Shown here: positions 1 to 10,735 of the stretch, piece after piece
Layout: each line of letters begins with the position of its first letter
Position numbering within the stretch: the stretch's first letter is position 1
Origin: Vitellaria paradoxa
Taxonomy: Eukaryota; Streptophyta; Magnoliopsida; Ericales; Sapotaceae
DNA length: 64,000 nt
Assembly (NCBI GenBank): GCA_019916065.1
Contig: JAINTL010000049.1
Coordinates: 462,814-526,813, forward strand
Direction: 5' to 3'
Made by a program: the position numbers and the translations under genes
Notes under the pieces: model-generated
Seen by the model: only the letters and a program-made list of their open reading frames with translations
What the model was told of the DNA's origin: nothing
Database searches by the model: none

Positions 1-418
1 AAGTAAATTAAGTACCAAGGATTTGGGTTTGTTGAAATACTTCTTAGGAATTGAGGTAGCTAGGTCACGTATGAGCATTTTCTCTCTCTCAAAAAATGTA
101 TGTTCTTGATTTGTTGCTAAGACTGATATATTAGGTTCAAAACCTCTAGACACTCCAATGATCCAAATACTTAGCTATTTGTTGATAAGGGTTAGTTATT
201 ACATGATCTTAGTTAGTAGTGCAAGTTAATTAAAAGGTTAAATTACTTGACTATCACTAGACTAGATATAGCTTTTGTTATGAGTGTGATCAGTCAATTC
301 TTAGAATCATCTCGTCCTAGTCATTAGCATGCAATTATCCGAATTCTGGATGTGTAAAAGTGCATCGGGTGGTAGAGGTTTATTATACAAGGACAACAGA
401 TGTACTTTATTTCAAGGT
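1..418 (+). mobile_element. Element A, part 1: copia reverse transcriptase/RNase H fragment
   Basis: Plus-strand translation gives the end of a Ty1/copia reverse transcriptase (DLGLLKYFLGIEVARS) followed by broken motifs that match the connection between RT and RNase H. Stops and frameshifts are frequent, so this is a dead copy. The 5' part of the element lies outside the window. The coding sense stops at 418, where the LTR of a minus-strand element begins, and resumes near 5721 with the RNase H motif around CARSPSDKR. Element A is therefore the outermost host of the nested stack. The better preserved element B repeats the same region near 20600-21000. Confidence 0.75.
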
Positions 419-593
419 TGTAAAGAGGAGATAGATTTGCTAAATGACTTGATACCCAATTGGGTTGTCTATGATTGTATTTATAGTTATAAAATGAAGG
501 CTATATAGATTATCTAGACTAGATATATTACCCTTATACTAGACACTTCACCCTAGATATATAAATACAGAGATGCATAAATATACATTAACA
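419..593 (-). repeat. 3' LTR of element M
   Basis: This 175-bp repeat matches 5531-5705 with scattered mismatches. On the minus strand it starts TGTTAATG and ends TTTACA, directly after the purine-rich GCTTGAGGAG, as expected for a copia 3' LTR. Confidence 0.75.
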
Positions 594-599
594 CTCCTC

Positions 600-3500
600 A
601 AGCTGGAGCATATATATTACATGTTCTAAACTTTATATTCTAAACTTGTTATAAATAAACCTTACTCTCGGTTCCCTAGAGCTTTAGTAAACAAATTAGC
701 AAGTTGATATTCAGACTTCAAATGACCAGTTTTGATCATTATGTAGAATCTTTTCTCTAACAAAATGAAAATCAATCTCAATATGTTTAGTCCTCTCATG
801 AAATACTGCATTAGAGGCATTATAAACAGCAGTCTGATTGTCACATAATAACTTTATGGGATGTGAACAATGAACGCCTAACTCCTTTAAGATGTTATAT
901 ACCTAGATCAACTCATAAGACGTGTGTACCATGACTCTATAATCTGATTAAACACTTGACTGTGTTACAACTGTCAATTTTTTACTCTTCCAAGATGCTA
1001 GATTACCTCTAACAAAGATACAATACATGGTAGTAGATCGTTAATCTAATGGTGACATGGTCCAGTCTGCATCGGTGTACTCCTGAGCTAAAGTGTGTCT
1101 ATTGTCCTTATATAATAAACTTTAATAGGTGCACCTTTCAGGTATATCAAAACTTGAATAATAATATCCCAATGACTATTAAGTGATTCTAAAAATTGAT
1201 TGGTTACACTCGTGGCGAAAGATATATCTGACCTGGTAACTATCAAGTAATTTAGCTTTCCAACTAACCTTCGATACTGACTAGAATCATGTAATAGCTC
1301 TCCTTTATCATCACTCAACTTAGCATTTGGAACCATTAGAGTGTCCATAGGTTTAGAACCTAATATACATGTCTCAGTCAATAAATCAACAACATACTTT
1401 CTTTGAGAGAGAGAAAAATGCCATATATGACTAAGCAACCTCAATTCCCAAGAAGTACTTCAATAAACCCAAATTCTTGGTACTAAACTTACTTTAGAAG
1501 AACAATTTTAGATCAATAACACCCTGTGAATCACCACCTATGATAACGATGTTATCTACATGCACAAGAAGCTGAATCCTTTTTTTAGAAGAATGATGAT
1601 AAAATACTAAATGATCTACTCTACAACGGACTAGGCCAAATTTAGTAATAGCAATGCTAAATCTGCCAAACCATGCGGAAGAGACTGTTTTAGGCCATAT
1701 AATAATTTCTTCAGCTTACAAACCAGCCTAGACTCCTCCTGAGCAACAAACCCAATTAGTTACTCCATATAGACTTCCTCTATGAGATCACCATGAAGAA
1801 AAGTATTTTTCACATCAAGTTGGTATAGAGACCAATGATATACTACAGCTAGACAGATAATAAAATGAATTGGGGCAATCTTAACAACAGAAGAAAATGT
1901 CTCAGAGAATTTCAAACTATAAACTTATGCATACCCCTTTGTTATTAAACGTGCCTTCAACGTGTCCACATTGCCATCATGATGAACCTTAACAATATAT
2001 ACTCAACAACAATCAACTACTGACTTATCAGGAAGAAGAGCAACAAGTTCCCAAGTATCATTGGCTCGAAGAGTAGACATCTCATCTTCCATAGCAGAAA
2101 GCCACCTAGGGTGAGAAAGTGCTTTAAAAACAAATTTAGGAATAGAAATAGAGGATAAAGATGTAGCAAATGAACGATATAAGAGTGATATACATCATAA
2201 GATACAAAATTAGAATAGGATGAGAGGTACAAGAATGTTTACTTTTTCAAAGAGTAATTGGAATATTTAAATCACTGACTGGAGCAGACAACATGGGAGG
2301 AGTTGGTAGTGGAGCATAGGAAGCAGTAGGTAGAGTAGCCAATACTTGACGATGAGTGTATACCTGCAAATCAAGATGAGTCAAACGACTAGATGGATTC
2401 AGAGGAGTATAGTGATTATCCAAAACAGACTCAACTGGGATAAGAGAGAAATGATGACTCATCGGTGTGGTTGCTCTATGCCTAGGACACCAGAATATCG
2501 AACCATGAACGAAGAAAGGCATAAGAGAGAAGCATATTGGCTAGTGATTATGAGGCAGCAATTGGGGTTATGAATTTTCAATTTATGGGGGGTAGTATGG
2601 GATCCGTAGTCAGGGAGAAAATTGCCCGTTTGATCGAGTATGCTACCAAAAAATTTCTACCTTTTATTAAAGTGTGTGCTTCTGGGGGTGCGCGTATGCA
2701 AGAAGGAAGTTTGAGCTTGATGCAAATGGCTAAAATATCTTCTGCTTTATATGAGATAAAAATGGTGTAAAGTGACATTTGCACAAATAAAGAATTGGTT
2801 GAGAGAAGGGTTGTAACAATGATAACTCTTTTGTAATCTAGAGTACTCTAAAAAGATGCACTTATGAGTTTGAGCATCCAATTTATTGGTCCTAGTAGCA
2901 AGCTAATGAACAAATGAAACGCTCCCAAAAATCCAAGGTGGAAGAGAAAATAAAGGTTTGTTAGGGCAAAACACAGAATGAGGGGTTAGTCACTTGTAAA
3001 CAAAAAAGGGCATATGATTGATTAAATAACCAAACCAAACCAAACCAAGCATTTTCCCACTAGGTGGGGTCGGTTATATGAATTTGTCGACGTCAATTAG
3101 ATGATTGATTAAATAGCATGCAGTTAAAATAGCATTACTCTAGAAAATTTTGGGGAACATTCTTTTGAAAAAATAGAGAATGAACTATTTCAATAAGATG
3201 CAAATTTTTTTCTTTTAGCATCCCCATTTTTTTTGTGATGTATGGGGAAAAAAGTTTGATGGACCATATCAGAAGAGGTTATCAAATCAACAAAAAGTTT
3301 AGAAAAATATTTTGTTGCATTATCACTACGAAGAATTTGCACAGGCACATCAAACTGGGTTTTAATTTCGGCACAGAAAACTTAAAAAATTGAAAAATAA
3401 ATCCATGTAATTTTTGGAAATTTCTCCACAAAAGTAACAAAATATTGAAATCCCAACTTTGAAGTAACTCGACTAGGATCCCAAACATTTGAATGGACCA

Positions 3501-3838
3501 ACGAAAATAGATTCGTTGACCTATTATTGACTCAGGAAGCAAAAAACACATGATGATGCTTCTCAATTGACAGGACTCACAATTCAAAAATTGCAAATGC
3601 TGTAAATTAGGAACTATGGACTTTAGCTTATCCAAAGATGAATGACCAAGACGGCATGAACCTTTACAGGGAAAGCTATCGCAAGACAAGCTCGAATTAC
3701 TGATGTATCAAGATAGTAGGCTCCTCCAGCTTCACATCCTTTGCCAATTTTCTCCTTTGTTTTCATATCCTGAATAACAATGGAATTAGGAAAAGTGTCG
3801 TGGAACAATTGTCGTACTTGGTAAGTTTACTGACATCA
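600..3838 (-). pseudogene. Element M pol remnant (GAG-pre-integrase, integrase, RT, RNase H)
   Basis: The minus strand carries recognisable copia pol in pieces. Near 3623-3808 is the GAG-pre-integrase region, near 3282-3689 integrase, near 1740-2232 the linker and RT, near 1088-1444 the RT/RNase H connection (YVVDLLTETCILGSKPMDT), and near 662-844 the RNase H end (LKSEYQLANLFTKALG). The pieces lie in different frames with many stops, so no polyprotein can be made. A plastid accD fragment interrupts the region near 2550-2753. Confidence 0.8.
2550..2753 (+). pseudogene. accD: Plastid accD fragment (nuclear plastid DNA insertion)
   Basis: About 205 bp translate on the plus strand to the carboxyltransferase core of plastid acetyl-CoA carboxylase beta subunit, with [19 protein letters not shown] and [17 protein letters not shown]. 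The family is plastid-encoded in most plants and makes malonyl-CoA for fatty acid synthesis. Only about 65 residues are present. Upstream and downstream bases belong to the minus-strand copia element, so this is a short nuclear integrant of plastid DNA (NUPT), not a gene. It has several substitutions against the conserved motif, for example MNFQ and TKKF, which argues against assembly contamination. The exact edges are uncertain by a few bases. Confidence 0.85.
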
Positions 3839-4151
3839 GATTAAAAGGAAAAAATGGAACATATAACACTGAAGTTAGAGAAGGAGAAGGGGGAGGAATC
3901 ATTATACTAACACCATTGATAGAGATAGCTGACCCATTAACTAGAGTAACTGCTAGGGGAGAGGTAAAATATTAAATACCAGAAAACAACGAAAATGTTC
4001 TAGACACCTTTTAAAAAAAAAAAAAAAACATAGATGTTTCAGACATATGATTGGAAGCACTAGAATGTATAATTCAAAAGGTAGGAGGATGAGCGGAGAG
4101 ACATGCAATAGACTTGCCTTGATGAGTAAGGGAAGCAAAAGAGAGAGAGGC

Positions 4152-5079
4152 CTAATGAGCTATCTGATACTGTAAAAGCCTTGAATACTTTTCTTCAGAA
4201 AGAGTTATAGTCTGCGGATGCTCGTTAGTAATAGATGCAGTTGTAGGAAAATCAGAAGAGACTATATGTGCCATAGGTAGGGTTTCCCCAAACAAATCCC
4301 AACACTTCTCACGAGTATGCTCTAAATAACCACAATGGGTACTTAGGTTGAGATCAGTTACCACGTCCCCCTAGTCCACGTTCACCCCACCATGATCAGC
4401 ACAATTACCACTATTGTCAATATGATATGGGGGTGCCTAACTGACAAGTGCAGATTGAGAGGGATTTGAACTAACTAAAAATCTCAAGATGTAAGTCTCA
4501 ACAAATGAAGGGAGAGAAGCTCCACTAAGTATTGAGCTTTCACTGGCTCAAATACAGTATCAAGGCCTATAAGGAACCAAAGCACCACCATTTACTCACG
4601 CTACTTTTGTATCTTGTGATTATTTGTTGACAATAGTTAAATTGAGTTCAACTCCTCATAGACTTGCTTTAGGGAAATTAAAGTCTATAACTAGCTTACT
4701 AGACTGCTGTAACTGACAAAACTCACAAGATAGATCGTATATACAAGTCAAGTCACTGCAGAATAATAGACGGATAGATTCCTAGATCTCCTTACAACTA
4801 TCCAAGTGAGTACACATATTAGCAACATCAGATTCCATAAAATTCCATGAAAGATTAACAATATGTGCATCCTATTGAATCCATGTATCGTACCCTTAAC
4901 TCAGTTGAGGCTGAATCAGTAAGATGCTTTTGTTTGCCATAACTTGCCAAAGCAACCCTGACAGCCTTAGACCACTGCTTATAATTAACCTTATTTAATT
5001 TTCTTGTAGTCAATTGAAAATATATGGTAGAACCAAGAGGTTTAGACTCCATTAGGATAGTAAAGGATAGAATCAACAC
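4152..5079 (-). pseudogene. Element M gag remnant
   Basis: Minus-strand pieces match copia gag. 4855-5079 carries the N-terminal region (LNKVNYKQWSKAVRVALASY), and 4152-4364 carries a damaged zinc knuckle (HCGYLEHTREKC, first cysteine lost). Stops and frame changes lie between them. The 5' leader and primer-binding site lie at 5080-5530. Confidence 0.7.
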
Positions 5080-5530
5080 TGAACTTACTTCTGAAAAATC
5101 AAAGAAACCACAAACCAGTGGCGAGTCTTAGCAAAGTCGACAAAAGTCAGACCAGTAAAGAACAATGTATGGATTTTTGGAAATAAGCCCAAAACAGCCA
5201 ATGAACACCAACACGAAGTTCAGTGGAGGAGGGTGATCGTGTTGGAAAAGCTACAGATGGAACGTTGTCACATGCTGGTAAGAATGCTGGGAGTGAGATC
5301 CACGCTGACAACTGATCTCCACTTGTGGGCGTGTGGCTAACTTTTCAGTGATGGGTCTTTGATAGTTAGGCTCATCAGTGGTAGACAAGTTCACTGGTAT
5401 ATGGCTTATAACCAACGGATTGCTGAAATAGTACGGATTGATCTTCGAGTCGCCGGCTATGGTTTTCTATTCATCTCTAACCTTTCTTATCCTTTTTTTT
5501 TTTTTTTAAATTAGACAGGTTTTGATATCA

Positions 5531-5720
5531 TGTAAAGAGGAGATAGATTTACTGAATGACTTAATACCTAATTGGGTTGTCTATGATTGTATTTATACTT
5601 ATAAAATAAAGACTGTACAAATTATCTAGACTAAATACATTATCCCTAGACTAGCTACATCATGTTATATGCATAAATATAGAGATACATGAGTATACAT
5701 TAATACTTATATACGTTAAT
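5531..5720 (-). repeat. 5' LTR of element M
   Basis: Homologous to 419-593. The outer end appears to carry a short duplication (two similar attaa-containing stretches in 5697-5720), so the LTR edge could be 5705 or 5720. I chose 5720 because aaggg then pairs with aaggt at 414-418 as the target duplication. Confidence 0.65.
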
Positions 5721-6025
5721 AAGGGGCATACTAATGTAGATTGTGCTAGGTCACCATCAGATAAAAGATTCACAATTGGATATTTTATCTTCATTGGAGG
5801 TAAAAAAGTAAGAAGCAGATGATAGTAGCTTAGTCAAGTGTTGAATCAGATTACAGACCCATGGCGTATACATTTTGTTAGTTGATTTCAATGCAACATA
5901 TGTTGGAGGATTCAGGAGTTCATTATTCATATCCCATATAATTATTGTGCGACAATCAAGTTGTTCATATTGCCTCTAATCCAGTATTTCATGATAGAAT
6001 CAAATACATTGAAGTTGATTGTCGT
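5721..6025 (+). mobile_element. Element A, part 2: RNase H fragment
   Basis: Plus-strand RNase H sense resumes here after the element M insertion: HTNVDCARSPSDKR, then a region ending IKYIEVDCR. It stops at 6025, where an LTR begins. The expected continuation (HFVRQKIFQN) is found 15.6 kb downstream at 21650. The bases gtcgt at 6021-6025 and atcat at 21645-21649 are likely mutated copies of one 5-bp target duplication. Confidence 0.75.
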
Positions 6026-6204
6026 TGTTAATGTATATTCATGTACTTGTATCATTGTATTTTTGTATCTATGGTGATGTATCTAAGTCTAGGGGTAATT
6101 TGTCTAGTCTAGGCAATCTGTATAGTATTGTATGATTATAAACAATAATCCTGGACAACGCAATTTGGTGTCAAGCCATTCAGTAAATCCCTTTCTACTT
6201 TACA
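6026..6204 (+). repeat. 5' LTR of element B
   Basis: Starts TGTTAATGTATATTCATG and ends CTTTACA. It matches 21466-21644 along its length with scattered substitutions and small indels. It joins abruptly to the RNase H sequence of element A on its left. Confidence 0.8.
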
Positions 6205-6217
6205 TGGTATCAAAGCA
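6205..6217 (+). other. Primer-binding site of element B
   Basis: TGGTATCAAAGCA lies immediately after the LTR. It resembles the copia consensus TGGTATCAGAGC, complementary to the 3' end of initiator methionine tRNA. Confidence 0.7.
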
Positions 6218-6731
6218 AAGATTCTAATCTCTATCTAATTTTTTTTTTTATTTTTTTTTCCAAAAGGAATGGGGGTTAGAAAACGGTAAACTATAGCTAG
6301 CGATAGAAGTACAATGAATACTATTTTGAGGTTCCGTTGGTTACAATCCATATACCAATGGAGTCACTTGCTATTGATGTGCCCAACCATCGAAAATCCA
6401 TCGTCGAAAAATCAACCACGCGCCCATACACTCAATCCAGTCGCTGGTGTGTGATCTCAATCGCAACATTCTCGCCGACATGTGAGAGCACATGACTCAT
6501 CGGTTCCAAATGCTGCTTATTCCGATGCGATCATCCTCCTTCGGCTGCTTTAGTGGTGGTGTCCATTTGCTATTTTGGGCTTGTTTTCGAAAGTCCATAG
6601 TTCTTCACTAGTCTAGCTTCTGTTGACTTTGTTAAGTCTCGTCATTGGTTTCTTTAATTTTTTAGATTAAATTAATGTTGATTCTGTCCTTTGTTGTCCT
6701 AATGGTGTCCAAACCCCTTGATTCTACTATA
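6205..6731 (+). other. Element B leader and first codons of gag
   Basis: Untranslated leader with a T-rich run near 6239-6260. It is followed near 6680-6731 by sequence matching the first gag codons of element M (minus strand near 5030-5079), after which the gypsy LTR intervenes. No open frame of note. Confidence 0.55.
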
Positions 6732-7631
6732 TGTTGCAACTCCATTTTTAGAACCTTAAAGAAAATACATATGGAATAAAGGGAGATGGGAAATCATGAA
6801 AATCAGACAAAAGAGCGAGAGGAAAATAAGGTTGAAAAGTTAATTTATGAGGAAGGAAACAAGGCTAAACCCATATACAAGTGGAGTGCAATGATCAATT
6901 TGGGACGTGCAAAGTGGGGACAGATGGACAGTGGCGAGTGACTCAGTTTGGACTGTCAGATTGCTTGGAGTTTGGTGGATGTGGACGACCCTGATCAAGC
7001 CACAAGCTTGACGAATCACGCTCGTCTAGCAGCTGAGAGATGGGTGGCTAGTGATACATGCAGCTTTAATGGACAAAACAAGGTGATAGTTGAGCAATTG
7101 AAGGGACAAAAGACAAATGGAAGCATGAGAGGACAGACACAAGGTATCTTTCATAAAGGGCAATTTAGTCCTTTCTCCCGATGCTACGTTGAAGATGGGC
7201 CAATCCTCTCAGTTGGGCAAGTGTAAGGCTACTTGGACTTGAAAGAGACCAAGCTCACAATCCAATGGATTAAGCATCATGTTCCCGATAGACTGCCAGA
7301 CCGTATAGTAAATCCAAACCCAAATGCTGCCCCAAACAAATGCAGCCCAATCACACATGGTTCATTTAGACAACCCAATTTCCATTATTACATAGAAGCC
7401 CAATTTAATAATTGTAGTAGTATAAATAGTAAAACTGTAAGTAGGGTTGGATATGGAAAAACTTTGTATGAACTGCTAATTTGTAGAGGAGGTTACCACC
7501 CTCGAAAGTGGGTTTCTCTCATTTGATCAATCTACTTCAACTTTCCTTCATCTTTTTCCATCTTCTTTCATTTTCTTGCTATAAAACACCATCATAGGAA
7601 AACTAATGGGATCTGAGGAGGGCCTTCATCG
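6732..7631 (+). repeat. 5' LTR of element G1
   Basis: About 900 bp. Its right two thirds match 16885-17504 and contain a TATA box (TATAAATA, 7421-7428) about 210 bp before the LTR end. The first 250 bp have no partner in the window, so the left edge rests on the break in element B gag and the candidate target duplication. Small open frames at 6948-7226 and 7233-7526 show no protein similarity I recognise and are probably chance frames. Confidence 0.65.
7421..7428 (+). promoter_or_regulatory. TATA box in the G1 LTR
   Basis: TATAAATA lies in the LTR in element sense, upstream of the gag start, where a retrotransposon RNA polymerase II promoter is expected. Confidence 0.5.
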
Positions 7632-7633
7632 GT

Positions 7634-7646
7634 TGGTATCGGAGCC
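7634..7646 (+). other. Primer-binding site of element G1
   Basis: TGGTATCGGAGCC follows the LTR end after a 2-3 base gap and precedes the gag ATG at 7651. It resembles the initiator tRNA-Met binding sequence. Confidence 0.65.
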
Positions 7647-7650
7647 TACT

Positions 7651-10528
7651 ATGGTAAAGAACACCAGAGCTGCTGTAGAACAAGTTGAGATGATGGACCT
7701 GTTGATTAAAATGCAGACGTTCTTAGGATCTAAATTCAAAGAACAAGACAAGAAGATAGCAGACTTAACCAACCACCTGATAGCACTTACCAGCGACAGT
7801 GGGGGCAACAGAATTGAAGTAGATGAAGGTAATTCTTAGAGTGCTAGCTTCTTAGATCAAAGTAGAAATAGTACTCAGGCATTCCAAGGATTGCAAAGAA
7901 ATTTTCTTTGGGGTAGGAGTGAAGGAGCCTTCAAGCACAACTTAGTGGATTGGAAAGTGGTTTGTAAGCCTATACAATCGGGTGGAGCTGGAATTAGACA
8001 CTTGAAGCTGCATAATGAAGCACTTATGGGGAAGTGGCTTTGGAGATTTGCACATGAAGATTCTAGTCTTTGGAAAAGATTGATTGTGACTAAATATGGT
8101 GTGGAAAAAGGTGGCTAGAATTTTGTTGAAGGTTTCTCCTATTTTGGTGCCAGTTTATGGAGTAGTATAAGAAGGAATTGATCCAGATTTGTTAGCTGTT
8201 TATCTTGGAAGGTGGGATGGGGGGATAGGATTCTGTTTTGAAAACACAATTGGCTGGCTGGTGGTTGTCTTTCATAAGTTTTTCTTGAAATTTATGTAAT
8301 TGCAATGGACAAGAATGCCTTAGTTTCAGATTATAGTATAGGCTTTGGCACAAATAGAGTTTGGAATATTCAGCTGTGAAGGAGTTTAAATGACTGGGAA
8401 TTGGATAGCTTCAGGACGCTGATGGAATTACTCTATTCTCTACCAACGGAAGACATGGTAGATTCATTGATTTGGAAGCCATCTATGCATAAAGATTTCT
8501 CAGTAAAATCTTTCTATCTGTTCTTACAAAGAGGAGAGAAGGATGTCTTTTCTTGGATGAATTTATGGAAGACCCCTAGTCTTACAAGGGTCATTTTCTT
8601 CTCTTGGTGTGCTGCGAGGGGAAGGATTCTAACTGTGGATAATCTAAAAGGAAGGGGTTACTCTATAGTTAATAGATGCTCATTATGTTTCAGACAAGAG
8701 GAATCTATTGATTATCTGTTCATCCATTGTTGTTGGTCCACTGAAATTTGGAATCTAATTCTTTCATGCTTTGGCGTTCAAATGTGCTTCCCCGTTAACT
8801 TAAAAAGCTTTCTTTCAGTATGGTGGGGACAACCAATGGGTAGGAGGAAGAGGAAGAGGAAGATTTGGAATCTGATCCCTTATTATCTTTTTTGGTTGAT
8901 GTGGAAGGAATGAAATACGAGGATATTCGACAATGTAGAAAGGACTGTCTTGCATTCCAAAAGTTTATTCCTTTCTTACTTGTTTAGTTGGGTTGAAGAA
9001 GGAAAAGAGATAGATCTTAGTTCTTTTCTACTTTTTATAGCTAGCATGAAGTAAGTAGGGGGAAGTTTGTTATTTGCTCTCTTACTTTGGCATCCCTTCG
9101 ATGCTATTTAATAATACTTACTTATCATTTCAAAAAATTGGAGTTTCCCAACTTCAATGAGGAAAATCCTGTGGAGTGGTTGTATAAGGAAAATCAGTTT
9201 TTCACTCATTATGATGTTCAGGAGCCCTAAAAATTAATGATTACTTCCATGCGTATGGAGAGCAAGTCTTAATTTGGTTCCAAGATTTGGTCAATTTTTG
9301 TCAGATATGAATTGGGAAGATTTTACTAGAGCCTTATGGACCAAGTTTGGAGAGAATCGATATGAAGATCCCATGGATCTATTGATTAGGCTTAAACGAG
9401 TGACTACTGTGGAGTACAAGTCCGAGTTTGAAGCCATCACAAATAGAGTGACTGGACTTGATGAAAATCAGAAGTTAAGTTTCTTCTTAGTAGGACTTAA
9501 GAAAGAAATCTGATATGCTGTGAAAGTGTTCAATATTGAGTATTTAAATATTGCATTTGGATTGGCTAGGTTGCATGAGGAAAACCTAGCAGTGATGAGT
9601 AGGGCACAACCAAAACACAGCAATGTTAGTACCACCATTATTCACAACAAAACTCCTATTCCAATTGGTCAAGCCAAAGTTAATTTCTTGGAAGGAAATT
9701 CCAAAACCTCCCATCCTTAAAACTAAAGCTACGAATAAACCTGCAGCTTTATCAGTTAGTAAGTTTCCAGTTAAGAAGCTTAGTGTAGATGAAATGAAAT
9801 CAAGAAATGCTGAGGGCATTTGCTTCCATTGTGATGAGCAGTGGAGTAGGAATCACAAATGCAAAAGCCCCAAATTGTTTGTGTTAGAGGCTTATTTGAT
9901 TTTAATCAAGAACAAGTTATAGAAGAGCCTAGGATTTCAGCATAGGAGGGGCAAGCTGAGGAGATCCTAAAGGAGGAAGATGAGCAGGAGTTGGACATTA
10001 CACTGCATGCTATTACAAGTACACCTCAACCCCAAACTATGAGGTTACTTAGGTTAACTAATGGGAAAAGTTGGACCGTCTTAATTGATTTAGATAGTGC
10101 ATATAATTTTATGGATCCTAGAGTTGCTAAGTTATGTCATGTGAATAGTGAAATTGGGCCTTCTTTGTCTGTTAGGGTGGTCAATGGGCAGAAAGTAGAC
10201 ACTGTGGAAACTAGTGGTGGAGTGCAAGTTTTAATTCAGGGTCATAAATTCATTATTGATTTTGTATTGTTGCATCTAGTGGGCTCGGATATAGTGTTGA
10301 GAGTTTAATGGTTAAGGGCCTTGGGAACTGTATGCTTTGAATTTGAGAAGTTAATTATGAATTTTCAACATAATCAGAAGTCTGTGTGTTTGAAAGGGTT
10401 GGGAAGGAAGGCTGCTATCGTAGAGGAGGTTGAATTTAATCAGTTGGGTTTAAGACCTCTAAAAGGTTCATTATTGCAGATTGTATTATGAGGAAACTAT
10501 GGAGTCAGAATTAAACAAGTCTAAGGTG
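7651..10528 (+). pseudogene. Element G1 gag-protease remnant
   Basis: The likely gag start is the ATG at 7651, after the primer-binding site. It gives a lysine-rich N-terminus (QTFLGSKFKEQDKKIADL) that stops near 7839. After the LINE (7889-9139), gag continues with the conserved retrotransposon gag core: FPNFNEENPVEWLYK, then WTKFGENRYEDPMD and NQKLSFFLVGLKKEI to about 9513. A damaged zinc knuckle follows near 9820-9870 (CFHCDEQWSRNHKC) and a retroviral-type protease near 10060-10300, where the catalytic DSG is degraded to DLDSAYNF. Stops and frameshifts are scattered throughout. Copia element K interrupts at 10529. Confidence 0.75.
7889..9139 (+). mobile_element. 5'-truncated LINE (L1-type) nested in G1
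   Basis: This stretch encodes only the end of a plant LINE reverse transcriptase ORF. QRNFLWGR and GGAGIRHLKLHNEALMGKWLWRF lie near 7891-8100, and the zinc-binding reverse transcriptase tail lies near 8401-8913 (IWKPSMHKDFSVKSFY, then C-X2-C and H-X4-C in CSLCFRQEESIDYLFIHCCW). Stops and a frameshift separate the pieces. It ends in a short A-run near 9134-9139, after which G1 gag sense resumes at once. Truncation at the 5' end is normal for LINE insertion. No clean target duplication was found, so the left edge is uncertain. Confidence 0.75.
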
Positions 10529-10728
10529 TGAGGAAAAAAAAGAATAGTTTTTTATTCATATCTTCAATCTATAGTGTTACATATCCTATTTATAGTGAGA
10601 GACACTCTCCTATATATGGTAAACCTATCAATCATAATCAATTACAATTAATTACAATACTCTAATTACATAAATAAATTCCTACAAATCCTCCTGCAAA
10701 TCCTCTTATTAGTTCAAATCAGCCAACA
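10529..10728 (-). repeat. 3' LTR of element K
   Basis: 200 bp. On the minus strand it starts TGTTGGCTGATTTGAA and ends CTCA. About 96.5% identical by eye to the other LTR. Confidence 0.9.
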
Positions 10729-10735
10729 CTCTCCC

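Larger units (their letters stand above)
419..5720 (-). mobile_element. Element M: minus-strand Ty1/copia retrotransposon nested in element A
   Basis: Two direct LTR copies (419-593 and 5531-5720) bound a minus-strand internal region that reads, in element order, gag, zinc knuckle, GAG-pre-integrase, integrase, RT and RNase H. On the minus strand the LTR starts TGTTAATGTATA and ends CTCTTTACA. A primer-binding-like sequence (TGATATCAAAACC, reverse complement near 5514-5530) follows the 5' LTR, and a purine tract (GCTTGAGGAG) precedes the 3' LTR. The flanking bases aaggt (414-418) and aaggg (5721-5725) are a likely 5-bp target duplication. Coding is broken throughout. It belongs to the same family as elements A and B. 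Confidence 0.8.

Noticed and set aside
2537..2770. Open frame with strong acetyl-CoA carboxylase beta similarity as a functional gene
   Set aside because: Only about 65 of several hundred residues are present and both ends join retrotransposon sequence; it is a plastid DNA fragment.
6948..7526. Two adjacent open frames of 92 and 97 codons
   Set aside because: They lie inside the G1 LTR, are not preserved in the other LTR copy, and show no domain.
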